A stretch of DNA of 64,000 nt from Zopfochytrium polystomum (Eukaryota; Chytridiomycota; Chytridiomycetes; Chytridiales; Chytridiaceae), in assembly GCA_025765615.1 (NCBI GenBank), contig JAIVFJ010000160.1, positions 87,516 to 151,515 on the forward strand, written 5' to 3'. Of this stretch, positions 27,901 to 37,589 are shown in pieces (position 1 is the first letter of the stretch; every line of letters begins with the position of its first letter). Both the position numbers and the translations under genes were made by a program. The notes below the pieces were generated by a model that made no database searches, was not told where the DNA came from, and saw only the letters and a program-made list of their open reading frames with translations.

Positions 27901-28720
27901 CAAAATCACAAAGAACACAGGATTTATTGTGATTGGTGGACGTAGAAGAACGCACGCTGTCACCCCCCAAATGCTTTATTGTCTTTTGGATCAATCCATC
28001 AGATAAATGGCCGAACCTCAAATGGAGGAGAGCGGAATCGGCGTTACTGAAGGAAGACGGAGCATTAGCCGAATGGTCGACTGTAGGAGGTCGCGGCGCT
28101 TGGCCGACTTGGGACTCACCGGGATGGGCGTCCCCAACCATGGGTTCGTCAATGGTGGCGCCAGCCCCCCTGTGTTGCGGGAGACGCAGAGACGGGCGCA
28201 TGAGGACCGCGTAGGATGGTCCATGTAAAACTGCAAAGATTAGATCACGTGCACCAGGTCGGCGAAGTGCCGCGTGCTGGGCAGTGAAAAACATCTGAGC
28301 CCCAGTGTGCAGGAGAAGGTGGTTGACAGAAATGAGCGTCTTGCGGAACTCTGGAATATAGAGTGTGTCGGGCAAGGAAAAAGAGACGCCGTCAACTTGG
28401 AAGTGGAAGTCGCCAATCTGCTGCGAGAGGCAGCGTGTACCGTCAGCGATCACCACAGCAGCGGAGTGGGGGCGCAAGTTAGTGAAGAAAGATAGGCAGG
28501 ATGAGATGGTCCTGGTAGCGCCCGAGTCGAGGATTGCGGGGGTAACGCGATCGTGCAGCGCTGAAACCGGCTGGGAGATCTGCGGCGAACACGGGCCAAG
28601 AGGGGACACTTGTAAATTCCTCCGAAGGGAGGACGCACGCAGAGTTGGCCGAAAAGAGATCCTTCGTGAGGTCATCGAGATTGAGTGTGGGCTCAGATAA
28701 GGAAAGCCGTCGGAGACCAA
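24911..28720 (-). CDS. pol: Copia Pol polyprotein (PR-IN-RT-RNaseH)
   Basis: This is an intact 1269-residue frame. The order is: protease ILDSGATRTIS (about 64-74); gag-pre-integrase zinc region LRFGHLSDGLIQKTIKHL; integrase core with STDSVPLPCRG and NGLAERNINTLKEM; reverse transcriptase with GKGYTQVPGRDYEETYSPV and VYVDDVLLAG (about 910); and RNase H with ADASYGEETGRKSRSG and SLSSTEAEYYSL. The PR-IN-RT-RH order defines the Copia superfamily. The frame overlaps gag by about 240 nt in the +1 frame relative to gag, so expression probably needs a +1 ribosomal shift. Confidence 0.95.
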   Translation of the reverse strand: MVSDGFPYLSPHSISMTSRRISFRPTLRASSLRRNLQVSPLGPCSPQISQPVSALHDRVTPAILDSGATRTISSCLSFFTNLRPHSAAVVIADGTRCLSQQIGDFHFQVDGVSFSLPDTLYIPEFRKTLISVNHLLLHTGAQMFFTAQHAALRRPGARDLIFAVLHGPSYAVLMRPSLRLPQHRGAGATIDEPMVGDAHPGESQVGQAPRPPTVDHSANAPSSFSNADSALLHLRFGHLSDGLIQKTIKHLGGDSVRSSTSTNHNKSCVLCDFGRIRAQPIYSSDRPVTDILGRVSTDSVPLPCRGFRGEKHWLCTVDEASRWIEVHGLPHKGAASSRFRGVLEAAERYQGATTRSVRFDGGEIKKTIAFEEWCATKHPPIQIDPSPSYTKEFNGLAERNINTLKEMALCMLLPSRLPTQFSLYALQYAAHIKNRTVHSFTGKTPYEVWHKKKPSIEHLRVFGCLVVFRIPPEKRRLGGPRGSPGVFLGYRGNSIILVYDLRTRRVTEQFHVSFHETIFPVLTRDISRFHDLVLLHAWGPVTPARSSMNSFWEPTYSDDEDSNSSSTPVTRASSISEIIPVPVDEDSVPHDILHSDSEESTAPSISDLQGERDGNSGNTHRYNLRPGKVKASAASEVPLPELKTKSAISGGTTYNRKVLRAMVARLRRRRISRADFRTTYLEVKVCLASAIEDPTVFPTEKIHSRDLPPLPMTYKQALASPYAKYWMAAMHKEYEALTKNKTWELVPRGNIKSFLKSKWVFAYKLDDDDYLKRFKARLVGKGYTQVPGRDYEETYSPVVRMDAIRTILAATLCLDYELGELDVDTAYLNANLDLPNYMEQPEGFVKFGPGGLAYVCRLLKSLYGLHQSGRQWFLTLRDFLKESSFSQCKSDHCVFVKRDTNGKICCIALVYVDDVLLAGRTKEDILEVQNIIRTRFSIKDSLNAKYAVGIQIDRINGDLFLSQRNYAQRLLEEASYWNTLSGLPIKSKSTPMSTTWRHDDESPLLSAKDSESFRSTLMQIAYVANLTRPDISYTVNTLSQYQSKPTESDKQALDRLLRYLRGTFDFGLRFSKGAKRLTLITNASSEELNEAVGYTGPEGYADASYGEETGRKSRSGHVFMMSGAAITWFSKKQDRVSLSSTEAEYYSLAEAIKGAIWLQQLLAEIDLPVINPTIICEDNQSTMAIATNPIHHSRTKHIDIRTSFVRDHIERKDVKLLYCKSENMIADILTKALPTAQHLKLTSLLGLASYSDLTQSSIIPAIPDAQRFE

Positions 28721-30260
28721 AGGAAGGTGTTTCAGGGGACAGATCGTTGGAATCCAACGGAGCTGGCGTGGTTTTTTGGAAATCGGGTGGCATTGACTCA
28801 GTGATGAATCGTTGGGTAGCCGCCGTTACATCGTATGGGAGCATATTGACCAGCACCGTATAAGGGAAAGGTCCGTAAGGGGTCGGTACTGTACAGTAGT
28901 GTGCGATAAAGGAATCGAGAGCCGACGAGACGCCACGAGCTGTCAGGGCTTGTGTGTGTCCGATCTCCGTGGTAGCAGAGGTTGATACAAATGGAGGAGG
29001 CGGCGGTGGCGGTAGGTTCGAGGTAAGTACCCCTGATCGGGCTGATTCCGTTGACGTCGGGATAATGACGTTGGCGAAGGTGTAACACTTTGCCTGAGGG
29101 TGCTTAACCCACTTGCCGTGGAAGGGGCAAGTGCCGTTTTCGCCTGGTTTGAGGTCCGTGGAGGACCTGTCGCTGTCTTGGGCGCGTGCAGAGGCGGAAC
29201 GGGTGGGTTGTGGTCGGCTGCGGGAAGGGCCTGGCTGCGAATTGTCACCTTTGACGCGCTTTTGCGTGTTGCCCTTTTGCCCTGCGTTGTGAGCGCGCTT
29301 TCTCTGAGAAAGTTGAGCAGGAGCCGCGACCTCGACCATCTCCACGTCTACTGAAGGCGAGGTGATGTGGTCCTGGCTGGTACTCCAGCCAGCGCCTTGC
29401 GAGGTTCGATTTGATCGCCTCTCAGAGATTTCTCCGCCGTAAGCAAGTTTTTGATTGTACATGATGAAAGCGGTTTCGAGTTCACGTTGGAGCTCAGCAG
29501 AGGTGGTATACCCGCCGTTTTCACCCAGTTGAAGTTTGGCCTGAATGTTTTTGAAAGCGAAATCCTCGGGGATCGTGTACAAAAGACCAGTACGAATGAA
29601 AGAGAGTAAGATTGAGTCTAGGGGGTCTTTGCAGTCTTCTTTGCTGCAGTAAAAGTGGCGAGGCCAGTCTGCGATAGCAGCAGACACGTTACTATACCAC
29701 TCCCTGATCTCTTTCGCTCCAACGGGGCGTTGCTTCATCATCATGTGGAGGCGTTTAGCCCAACCGTGACGAGTTTGCCCCTTGCTGTCGTTGAGAGCGT
29801 ACCGTTCCTTAACCCATTTGAGTCGTTGGAAGACGGTTTTGATCTCGAGCTGCTCCATGTCTTTTACGTCCTGCGCTCGGCAGCAAGCGTTAAAGGCGCT
29901 GAGAGCTTTGTCGTGATCGCCGACCAACTTTGTGTGGTCGACCCGAAGCTTGCTGAGACTGAGGTTGTACTCGTTGTGCAGCTTCGCCGATTTTTGGGCC
30001 TCTAACGTGCGAAGGGCACGCTGAGCTTCGGTGAGCTGCTCGTCCGCGCCTGGAGGGCGCACGAGTGGAGGAGGGGGTATGAGGATCGCACTGGCGTACG
30101 TTGTGAAGTCTCGCTCGAAGTCTTGTTCGAGAAAGATCGTAGCGCCGTGAGTCCTCATGTGGGGTATTACCTGGTTCTTGAAGTGATCGTCCCAGGTGGG
30201 CGATTCCCACAACCCGAAGCGTCGGGGGTTCGACGAGGATGAAGACGAGGAGCCTTTCAT
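28479..30260 (-). CDS. gag: Copia Gag
   Basis: This is a 593-residue frame starting 10 nt inside the 5' LTR boundary. It has a charged coiled-coil-like segment (about 60-130), a Copia-type capsid helical region with MMMKQRPVGAKEIREWYS and a retained C-terminal zinc-ribbon-like segment (CPFHGKWVKHPQAKCY). It overlaps pol at its 3' end. Confidence 0.85.
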   Translation of the reverse strand: MKGSSSSSSSNPRRFGLWESPTWDDHFKNQVIPHMRTHGATIFLEQDFERDFTTYASAILIPPPPLVRPPGADEQLTEAQRALRTLEAQKSAKLHNEYNLSLSKLRVDHTKLVGDHDKALSAFNACCRAQDVKDMEQLEIKTVFQRLKWVKERYALNDSKGQTRHGWAKRLHMMMKQRPVGAKEIREWYSNVSAAIADWPRHFYCSKEDCKDPLDSILLSFIRTGLLYTIPEDFAFKNIQAKLQLGENGGYTTSAELQRELETAFIMYNQKLAYGGEISERRSNRTSQGAGWSTSQDHITSPSVDVEMVEVAAPAQLSQRKRAHNAGQKGNTQKRVKGDNSQPGPSRSRPQPTRSASARAQDSDRSSTDLKPGENGTCPFHGKWVKHPQAKCYTFANVIIPTSTESARSGVLTSNLPPPPPPPFVSTSATTEIGHTQALTARGVSSALDSFIAHYCTVPTPYGPFPYTVLVNMLPYDVTAATQRFITESMPPDFQKTTPAPLDSNDLSPETPSFGLRRLSLSEPTLNLDDLTKDLFSANSACVLPSEEFTSVPSWPVFAADLPAGFSAARSRYPRNPRLGRYQDHLILPIFLH

Positions 30261-30269
30261 ATCGTTCTG

Positions 30270-30671
30270 TGTTGAGGTTACCGTAGTGACCGAAGGTTGA
30301 AGTTGGAGTTGTTAGAGCAACGAGGCGTTGACAGGTAACCGAGTTTCTCAATTTAGAAGAAAAACTTCTTTATTCTCATATTATTGATGTCCCTATTTGT
30401 TCATGTTGGCCTGACGCGTCCTTCAGTCCAGAACGAGAATCCGAGCATATCTCACCTCTTATGTTCTAAGCCATGAACGCTGGAATTGCTCTTAATACGC
30501 GGACCAGTGCTTAGCAACTCTTAATTCCCCCTTAACCGCATCCGCCCGCGTGGGACTGGCTTACACCTGATGCGGGGAGCGGACAGCGTAGCCGTCGCTT
30601 TCTCCTGAAGAACCTTGGCGTCCTGGAGTTCCAAGTGAAGCGCTAAGCACGCCGCGGAGGGTTTATCAACA
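30270..30671 (-). repeat. Copia 5' LTR
   Basis: The LTR is 402 bp and nearly identical to the copy at 24331-24732. It contains the element promoter by position. Confidence 0.9.
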
Positions 30672-31436
30672 CTGACCAATGCGAGAGACTATGTTCCATT
30701 GAAATACGACTTACAAGCTCTAAGATATGTCAGGAGGCTGAATGTTCCTCTTGTAAGTTCTAACTCCGTGGATGAGCGTGGAAGACTGAATGGTGAGCCT
30801 CTATTGCTACCAAAGGAGGTAAGCGCAAGTATACGTTACGATCCGATGTATAATCTCTCTATTGATGACCCTAGAATTGGAAATGCTACATTTGAAGCGT
30901 GGCTCTCAATGGGAGGGCAGCTTGCTGAGAAAGATGAGAAATATAACTCAGATCAATACTTTCCGTCTAGCGTTCCTGTTGACGATAGTCCTGACTTTGA
31001 AGAGACTGGTCTAGTAGAGGTAGAGGAATTCAGCACCGAAATTTCAGTTCACGAGTCATCAGTTGAAGTTGAACCAGAGACATTAACCTTTCATCCCCCA
31101 ACTGCAAAGATAGAAGGGCTGGAGAAAAATGCAATCACAGGAGAAATGCAAATCCTCTTGTCGTTCATGAGCTCCAATTCTTACATTGAAGTCACAAGTT
31201 ATGTCCCCGGATATGACGAGATGGAACAGACATTCTCTTATCCCACTTACGAGCTTAGTTTGCCAGTAGACCCTTCGATTCCAGTTGTCTCTTTGGATTC
31301 TACTGACGGAGAAACCATAGTAAATTCTCAGGGCGAAGTCGTAGCTGTATCACAACCTCCTGTGATACGTCATAAGGTTACGTCTACAATAGCAATGCCT
31401 TTAAGCAGCCCACCCCCCATTCTTGTTGCCCCTTAG
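30672..31436 (+). pseudogene. Unknown protein, 3' part, after Copia
   Basis: The frame continues the gene begun at 23801 after the CTGAC duplication. The first third is mixed-charge and the rest is very acidic (VEVEEFSTEISVHES), ending in a hydrophobic Val/Pro-rich tail. From about 31395 the DNA changes character to a GC-rich repeat-like sequence, so the true C-terminus is probably lost and the stop at 31436 is fortuitous. The full protein would be at least about 415 residues. No family is recognised. Confidence 0.55.
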
Positions 31437-34400
31437 AACCTGTGCCTGAAGTCCCTTGCCTGCCCTTTTCTTCCTGACTGTATGTAGAGCTGGGGGTGGC
31501 AGTCCCCTGGTGTGTGACAGGAGGTTGAAGTCCTCTTGGCCATGATGGCAGTGTGCTGGGTTCAAGCCCCAGTGCACCTGACCAATTCTGCATGCTGTTT
31601 AGGTTGGACTGGGTAGGAGCCACTTGGTGATGGAAGGATGGAGGGTAAATCTGTGGTGGTGCCTCTAGGTTCCTGTCAATACATCTAGTCAAATCCAGGT
31701 CTCTCAAGGGGATATGAATGAGCTGTCTGGTCAGGTACTGCTGCAGGAATGGTCTCTCAGGTATGCCCCCTCCTCACTGGTTGTTGGCTCCTGTGGCCTC
31801 TGGTGGGCCTGGTCTTCACTGGGTTCAGACCCTCTTTCTCTCAGATTAATGCCTGTGATGTCATGGTGCCACATTTGGGTGAGGGAGTGGGTGTTAACCT
31901 TCCTTGCTTCTAAGATAGGGAATTCCTCTGGCTTGGTGAAGCAGATGTCTGTGTCCTAGTAGGATGAAGCAAGAAGAGTCCCACTGTCTCCCACCCCTGT
32001 GTGCCCCCTCCTTGGATTGAGTTGGAACTTCTCCTTGGAGTGAGACAAGTTGTGTCTGGTTCTGTTAAGTGGAAAACAGTTCTGATTTAATTCAACAGAC
32101 ACCTCTGCACACTAACTGTTCCTTGTGTTTGCCCTCTGTGTCCAACCCCCTCCAACTTAGGGCTTGTCTTTGACAGAGAGGGAGCCTTGCTCCATGGTGG
32201 TGGCTCCAACAGACCGGGGTCTGGCCACTTTCCTCCCCACTCTCTTGTCTTCTTCAGTTGGATTGGAGTGCTGCACTTAGTGCCGCTCCCTGGAGCTTGC
32301 TGCATCTTGCACCTCCAGCATTGTTACCGGATTTCCCGGTCCCCTTTGGCTTTGGCTTTTGCCTCCCATTGGGCCCACTCTGTGTCATGGACCAGAGAAC
32401 CCTGCACATTCTTTGCTAGTGTGCCACCTTTTCACAGTTGCCTTTGGTCTGAGTGTGAGAGTCTTCTCTTTGTGTGTAATAAGAGAGTTTCTTTGTGTTT
32501 CTTGGGCTTCTTAAGACTCCAAATACATTGTCCTGTCTAGTGACCCCTAGACATCTCCTTTTTGCCCTTTTTCACTCTTCAGGATTGGTATTTAGGCCAT
32601 TGCTCTATTTGCCACCCATAGCCCAGGGTGAGGATTTAGAGAGCACAGTCTCACACCAGAGACTGGTGCACTGTTAGTGGTTTGGCTCACCTGAGGCGAG
32701 GCCACAGCAACTTGGGGTCCAATTTGAACAAAGTTGACCAGATTTTCTAGCACAGAATCAATCAAACGTTGGGGCCAAAAGCTATCTGCAATCTGGTCTG
32801 GGATGGAAGGAAGTTTGGTGTTTTGCGTTCTTTGCACTCTGTGCAGCAATTCTCCTTTTGTTGGCACTTCACCTGCAGCTTTGTTGTTTGCTAGGGTTGA
32901 CAAGAGTGGTGGTTTGTTTTTATTTTTATTTTTTGTTTCCCACACTACTTGTCTCCCACAAGTCACATGACTGCCACAGGATCTCCAGTCACAGATGTAG
33001 CTGGTGCCGCTGTTACGCTACCAAATGCATTGGGTCCCAGGGTGTCCCCTGGTGTCCAAAGCAGTAAGCCTGCATCCCTAGCTGGCCCAGTAACGCCCTG
33101 ACCAAATTGCTTTACCTCGGTGAATAGCTCCAGTGCCGTCACTGTACACCAACACTTTTTTGCTGTGGTCATGTGCTGGGGCTCTGTGGTGGCCACTGAG
33201 ACCCCAATGCCTTCATTGCTTGCCAACTCTGCACCAACACACGCAGCAGCTGCCTCGCAATCACCTCCACCTCCAGTGCTCCACAAGGATCCTGCCTACC
33301 CCAACATTGTTGTCCTTTCCGTTGCCGCTGAGGGTCCAAAGCAAAAAGTATGCCAAAAAATATCGCAATAGTTTTAGCGAGCGTATGGCCAATCTGTCTA
33401 AGCAACACAAATATCTGAAAATCCAGAAATGCATAATCAAAAGTCCATTACAGTATTGAGCAAAATGCAAAATCATAGGTCTATCTGCTGGATGACCATG
33501 CCTTTTTGGCCTTGACAACATTGGTGAGCGCAGCCATCTGGCTGTTGACACAGGTGCGCAAACAACAAACAAACAGCCAACAGCAGCAAGTGTTGCTGTG
33601 ACACTTGCTGATGCAGTTGTGGTTGAAGGGCGTGTACGACGCCAGCTGACGTCATTGGCAGAGGCAGATGGTGTTAGGCGCGGAACTGACTGGTTAGCAG
33701 CAAGAGGCACAAGACAGACCCAAAAAAAACCGAACCTTTTGTGACTGTCAGTTATTGTTCTCACGAGGCCCATGGGAGAGCGAGCCACTGCCAATGCAGA
33801 CCTGGGTGCTGGCTTGCGCTGATGACAAATACTCCGAGTAATAAGTGGAACAGAATCCCAGTGTCAACAGTTTTCCTCCTCTGCACAAGCAGATAATATA
33901 GGAGAGGTTTTTACCCTGTGCCAGTCACGCTTGCCTAGCAACTATTACAGCATGTGTATCATCATCATGTATCAATAATTCATAACAGAGTTTTTTCTCT
34001 TTCTCTCCAAGTTGGGGAGAAGGACCACCCACAAACACACATCTCCACTTCATTCACTCCTTCCACTCACTCACTCAGACTAGAGTGTTTACAGATGGAC
34101 CAAGCAAAAGTGTTTGACCAAAAAATTTTTGCAAAAGAGCCTACCTAAAATGCCCATGCCAGGCTGTTTGGGACTGACTTGAACCGTTTCTGATGCAAAT
34201 TAGAGACTGCCAGGGGGGCTAATAATGAATATTCAGGCTTAGTTTAACTTTCCAGACTCAATGACCAGGAGGACTTCAACCTTTCCCAGAGATTGGAATC
34301 TGGCAAACTGCTGCTTTCCTTAGTGTAAGTTGCATCAGCAGCGACGACAAGGCCACTGTCGACACAGGAAGTTGGTTTCCTAGGCTCAAATCTCAACACT

Positions 34401-34815
34401 TAACAAAGTTGTGCCAAATTGAACAGTAATTAAAGTAGATATCATATTGTCGTTGCATCAGAGAATGTCCTGCCCAAGCAGATGTGCGTTGGTTGGAAAG
34501 AAAGAAACAACGTAATTTCCAGACTGATGCAAGTCTTGGCCCTGTCCCCAAAGCTTTCCTGTTTTAATTATCAAGGAATCAACACTCTTCCCTTTTTGAT
34601 ATCCTTCCTGAAGTTTTCTTCCTCCTTTTTTCTTTTCCTTTTTTCTTATAGGCATTTTCGTCTTTTTCAATGAATCTTTTACCTTTTTTTTTTCACTGTG
34701 GGTGCAATCTGGCCGTCTGTCTAGGCCCTCTTGCTTACAATTATGTCAGTTCAACGCCAGACAGACATTTTTGGTGAGAACAACAAGTGCACTAATTCGA
34801 ACACGTAGCAGGTTT
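31437..34815. other. Gene-poor region, degenerate repeat debris
   Basis: No convincing gene is found in 3.4 kb. A minus-strand frame at 31384-31707 (LTRCIDRNLEAPPQIYPPS) vaguely resembles a Gypsy Gag C-terminal region and may be a relic. The rest shows short frames with biased composition and stops. No introns, tRNAs or clear repeats are seen before the tRNA at 34816. Confidence 0.4.
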
Positions 34816-34888
34816 TGGAGAATCGGGGTATCGATCCCCGTGCCTCTCGCATGCTAAGCGAGCGCTCTACCATTTGAGCTAATTCCCC
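34816..34888 (-). tRNA. tRNA-Ala (AGC), no intron
   Basis: A 73-nt cloverleaf: acceptor GGGGAAT pairs with ATTCTCC (one G-T), D arm AGCTCAAATGGTAGAGC, anticodon loop with AGC (CTTAGCATG), and T arm GGGGATCGATACCCC. The length and invariant positions are canonical. Confidence 0.88.
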
Positions 34889-34967
34889 ACTCCTATGGAA
34901 TAAAGTTTACACAAAAACAAAATCTGCAGGAACAGGGAAGTAGACGATCAGGAGAGAGAGAAACTGA

Positions 34968-34968
<1 letters not shown>

Positions 34969-35004
<36 letters not shown>
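34969..35004 (+). repeat. Poly(A) run of 36
   Basis: An uninterrupted A36 tract followed by CAAACAAACAAAAC. It may be the tail of a retroposed element whose body is no longer recognisable. Confidence 0.6.
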
Positions 35005-35005
<1 letters not shown>

Positions 35006-35241
35006 AAACAAACAAAACAGTAATGAATGAAAGGTGCCTTAGCTTCCTGTTTGTTTCCCCCCCAAGCTGATTCCACTTTTTTTGCCACCTTAGAAAGAGT
35101 GCTATTTTCATGAAAAAATTGTGTTGAGAGTCTGACTTACCATCTAGAAAATTGAAACTTTACGTTGGTGCGGTTGTGCTGCATTGCCTTCTTCATCAAG
35201 GAGGAAGGCTACAAATGTTCTTACTTTACCACACAAATGCA

Positions 35242-35347
35242 GCCATCTTAGCTCATCTGGGAGAGCGTAAGACTGAAGAAGCCACCTGGAATCCCACCAG
35301 TTGGCTTGGCCATCTTAGGGCACCCGGTTCAATCCTGGGAGACGGCA
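35242..35347 (+). tRNA. tRNA-Phe (GAA) with 33-nt intron
   Basis: Acceptor GCCATCT pairs with AGACGGC (one mismatch), D arm AGCTCATCTGGGAGAGC, anticodon stem TAAGA/TCTTA, loop CTGAAG with GAA at 35275-35277. The intron is 35279-35311, at the canonical position one nt 3' of the anticodon. T arm CCCGGTTCAATCCTGGG. The acceptor mismatch leaves a pseudogene possible. Confidence 0.72.
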
Positions 35348-35740
35348 GCTGGCTTCAGCATTGCTGTGCCCCATACGCCACACAAAACTGCCTTGATGGC
35401 ATGATGCAGCTGGCCCCTGTGCACACCTCCAATGCTGTGTGTGTGACATTTGAGAGAACGTGAATTAGAGCCCACATGAGAGCATCCTTCAGCTTCTACA
35501 AATCCTTGAAGCCAAGGATTATCAACAAAAATGGTTCTACTATGTTTATGATTAGCTGGAGTGATTATAAACTATTGGGGGAGCTTCATTCATTTTTGCA
35601 AACATGTGAGCAAAAGGGACACAGAGTTAGGGCACAGGTAACAGATGGGAGGCAGATGCTTAACAGTCAGCTTGAGCCAAGTGGCTCCAAACAACCACTC
35701 TGCAAGTGTTCAGTCAGACTTAGAATGTGGGTTCCACAGA

Positions 35741-35772
35741 GGGGGGGGGGGGGGGGGGGGTGGGGGGGGGGG
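35741..35772 (+). repeat. Poly(G) runs (G20 and G11)
   Basis: Two G tracts are separated by a single T. They are able to form G-quadruplex structures and are prone to sequencing or replication length errors. Confidence 0.8.
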
Positions 35773-36018
35773 AGGTTCTCCCAGCTGAAGCAAGGGGTCT
35801 GCGTGTGTCATTTGAGCCTATTGCAAGCAGTAACAGCTGCGTGTACTGCAGCAAGGAGGAGTGCACGATGCCTCTGACACTGCACACAGATTTTGTCCAC
35901 TCTCTATCACTATTCAGTTTTCCGCAGGAAGGGCTATATGATGACCCAAGAATAGGCCAATGGAGGGAGTTGTGATTATTCTCCTGATCAAATTGGGCGG
36001 AAAAATGCAGTGTGTTTT

Positions 36019-36116
36019 GCCTGGTTAGCTCAATCGGTAGAGCGTGTGACTCTTACAGCATGTGCGACATGTATGTGAGCCATCACAAGGCTGTGGGTTC
36101 GACCCCCACATCAGGC
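36019..36116 (+). tRNA. tRNA-Lys (CTT) with 26-nt intron
   Basis: Acceptor GCCTGGT pairs with ATCAGGC (one G-T), D arm AGCTCAATCGGTAGAGC, anticodon stem TGTGA/TCACA, anticodon CTT at 36052-36054, intron 36056-36081 at the canonical site, T arm GTGGGTTCGACCCCCAC. Confidence 0.9.
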
Positions 36117-36920
36117 GTGTCCTCATTTTCTGTGGCATGAGCAACTTGATCTAGGGAGGGCATTGTCAGCTGCAGCTGTAGGATGAAACACAAACCCTGC
36201 ATTTGATTCGAATGACCATTTGGGATTGATTCAAAAGCGATTCCATCATCAGTAAAATTTTCTTATGTCTGACTGTTCAGCCCAAAAATTGATAATTTAC
36301 TGAATCAAATGGCCAAATAACATGGGAAAATTGTCATATATATTCAGAAAATCAAATCAAATCAAATCAAACATTGAAAATGACTCGATTTGTGCTAGAC
36401 CCTATTCAGCAGTTTGGGCATTTACAGTGCAATGAGGGAAAGGTGAATGTCTGTTAAGGTTTTCAGTCTCAAAGAGAAGCTTGGGACGTTTTGCCCTGTA
36501 TCAGTGTCGAATTGCCAAAGAGCGAATTTCCTTGAGAAGGCAGTGTTTGCTTTTCAGACCCACCAAATTGGTTCACGTCTCTGCAGGCTGTCATACTGGG
36601 CAAAATGCTGACAACACTAACAATTTTTTTTTTTTTTTCTTTTTTTTCTCGTGCAGTGCAGCCTGCAGCATGAATCTAATATGTCTGAACTGATAACAGA
36701 TACAGAAAACCTCATTTTGGTATCCTTTGCGCATACTACTATTATGCCAAAACCCCATTTTATCTGTTATCAGTGATATTTGGAACTTCAAGCGTGTGCT
36801 TTTACCCAAAAGACTTTGGTATTTGCAGTCATTAGACACGGTCCAGCATTGGGTCACCTTGTGCTGCAATTTTGCAAGGGGTATCTGACATTTTTTTTGC
36901 TGTCACAGGTGCATGGCAGA
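36117..36920. other. Intergenic, no supported gene
   Basis: This is A/T-rich sequence with a short ATCAA repeat near 36350 and a T-rich tract at 36627-36650. Nothing else is recognisable. Confidence 0.4.
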
Positions 36921-37228
36921 TGTCAGGAACAGGTCAGGACAGGACAAGGCAGACAAGGACCTGAGAGGAGTGATGATTATATTGGAAACAATAATTCACT
37001 TGAGGGATGGGACAGGTCCCCCATCCCCCTTTTATACCTTTTGAGAGTCTTCCTTGTCAAGATTCAAAGAAAGTTCCAGAAAGAGCAATTAGTAATACAA
37101 TGATACCAATGATACCAATGACAACAAGACAAGTCAGGAAAGCAAAGAAGGTTCCAGAAGGTTCCACAAGGTTCCATGAAGGAATGTTCTAGAAGGTTCC
37201 AGAGGTTTCCAGAGGGTGATTCATAACA
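36921..37228 (-). repeat. Solo Gypsy LTR (308 bp)
   Basis: This is the same LTR as 12905-13257 but without the 45-bp internal duplication. Heat-shock-type GAAGGTTCCA units and the TATAAAA are kept. No pol or gag is adjacent, so it is a solo LTR. Flanks GCAGA/GCAGG are close to a target duplication. Confidence 0.88.
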
Positions 37229-37501
37229 GCAGGGGTCCAGACAGAAAAATTGACCGCATTGCATTTCGTGAAGTCCAATGGCTTTTGGGGAGTGGTCCTT
37301 TGTTTGATTTACATACTTTGCCCTGCAGCCTGGCCTCTGAGTCTGCAGTGGCATGCCATTTTGAGAATGGAGACTCAACACAAAACCCAACAATCCTATG
37401 GTCATATGCAATCTCTGCCACACATTTTGAACGCTTCCTTGAATGGGAAAGTGTGAAAAGAATTGGATCAATTGGCAACCATCTCCAAACTGTAATATGC
37501 T

Positions 37502-37589
37502 GCTGTGGCGCAACTGGTTAGCGCGTGCGGCTGTTAGACATGGTCAGCAGCACACCGCCAGATTGGTGGTTCAAGTCCACCCGGTAGCG
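37502..37589 (+). tRNA. tRNA-Asn (GTT) with short intron
   Basis: D arm GGCGCAACTGGTTAGCGC, anticodon GTT in GCGGCTGTTA, an intron immediately after the base following the anticodon, CCGC closing the anticodon stem, and T arm GGTGGTTCAAGTCCACC. The acceptor stem has one mismatch and two G-T pairs, so it may be a weakened or pseudo gene. Confidence 0.75.

Larger units (their letters stand above)
24331..30671 (-). mobile_element. Complete Ty1/Copia retrotransposon
   Basis: Two 402-bp LTRs flank gag and pol, all in minus orientation. The host sequence CTGAC occurs immediately before 24331 and immediately after 30671, a 5-bp target-site duplication. The LTRs are almost identical and both frames are open, so the insertion is recent and the element could be active. 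It is inserted in an unknown gene of the viral-like cluster. Confidence 0.93.

Noticed and set aside
1661..31436. All frameshifts explained as sequencing errors
   Set aside because: Several stops are single-base substitutions relative to paralogs, a signal peptide is followed by an in-frame TGA, and nested transposons truncate genes. Some individual indels may still be errors.
31384..33800. Several 100-180-codon frames on both strands
   Set aside because: Composition is biased, no domains or splice signals support them, and they overlap each other. Only a faint Gag-like resemblance was noted in the region entry.
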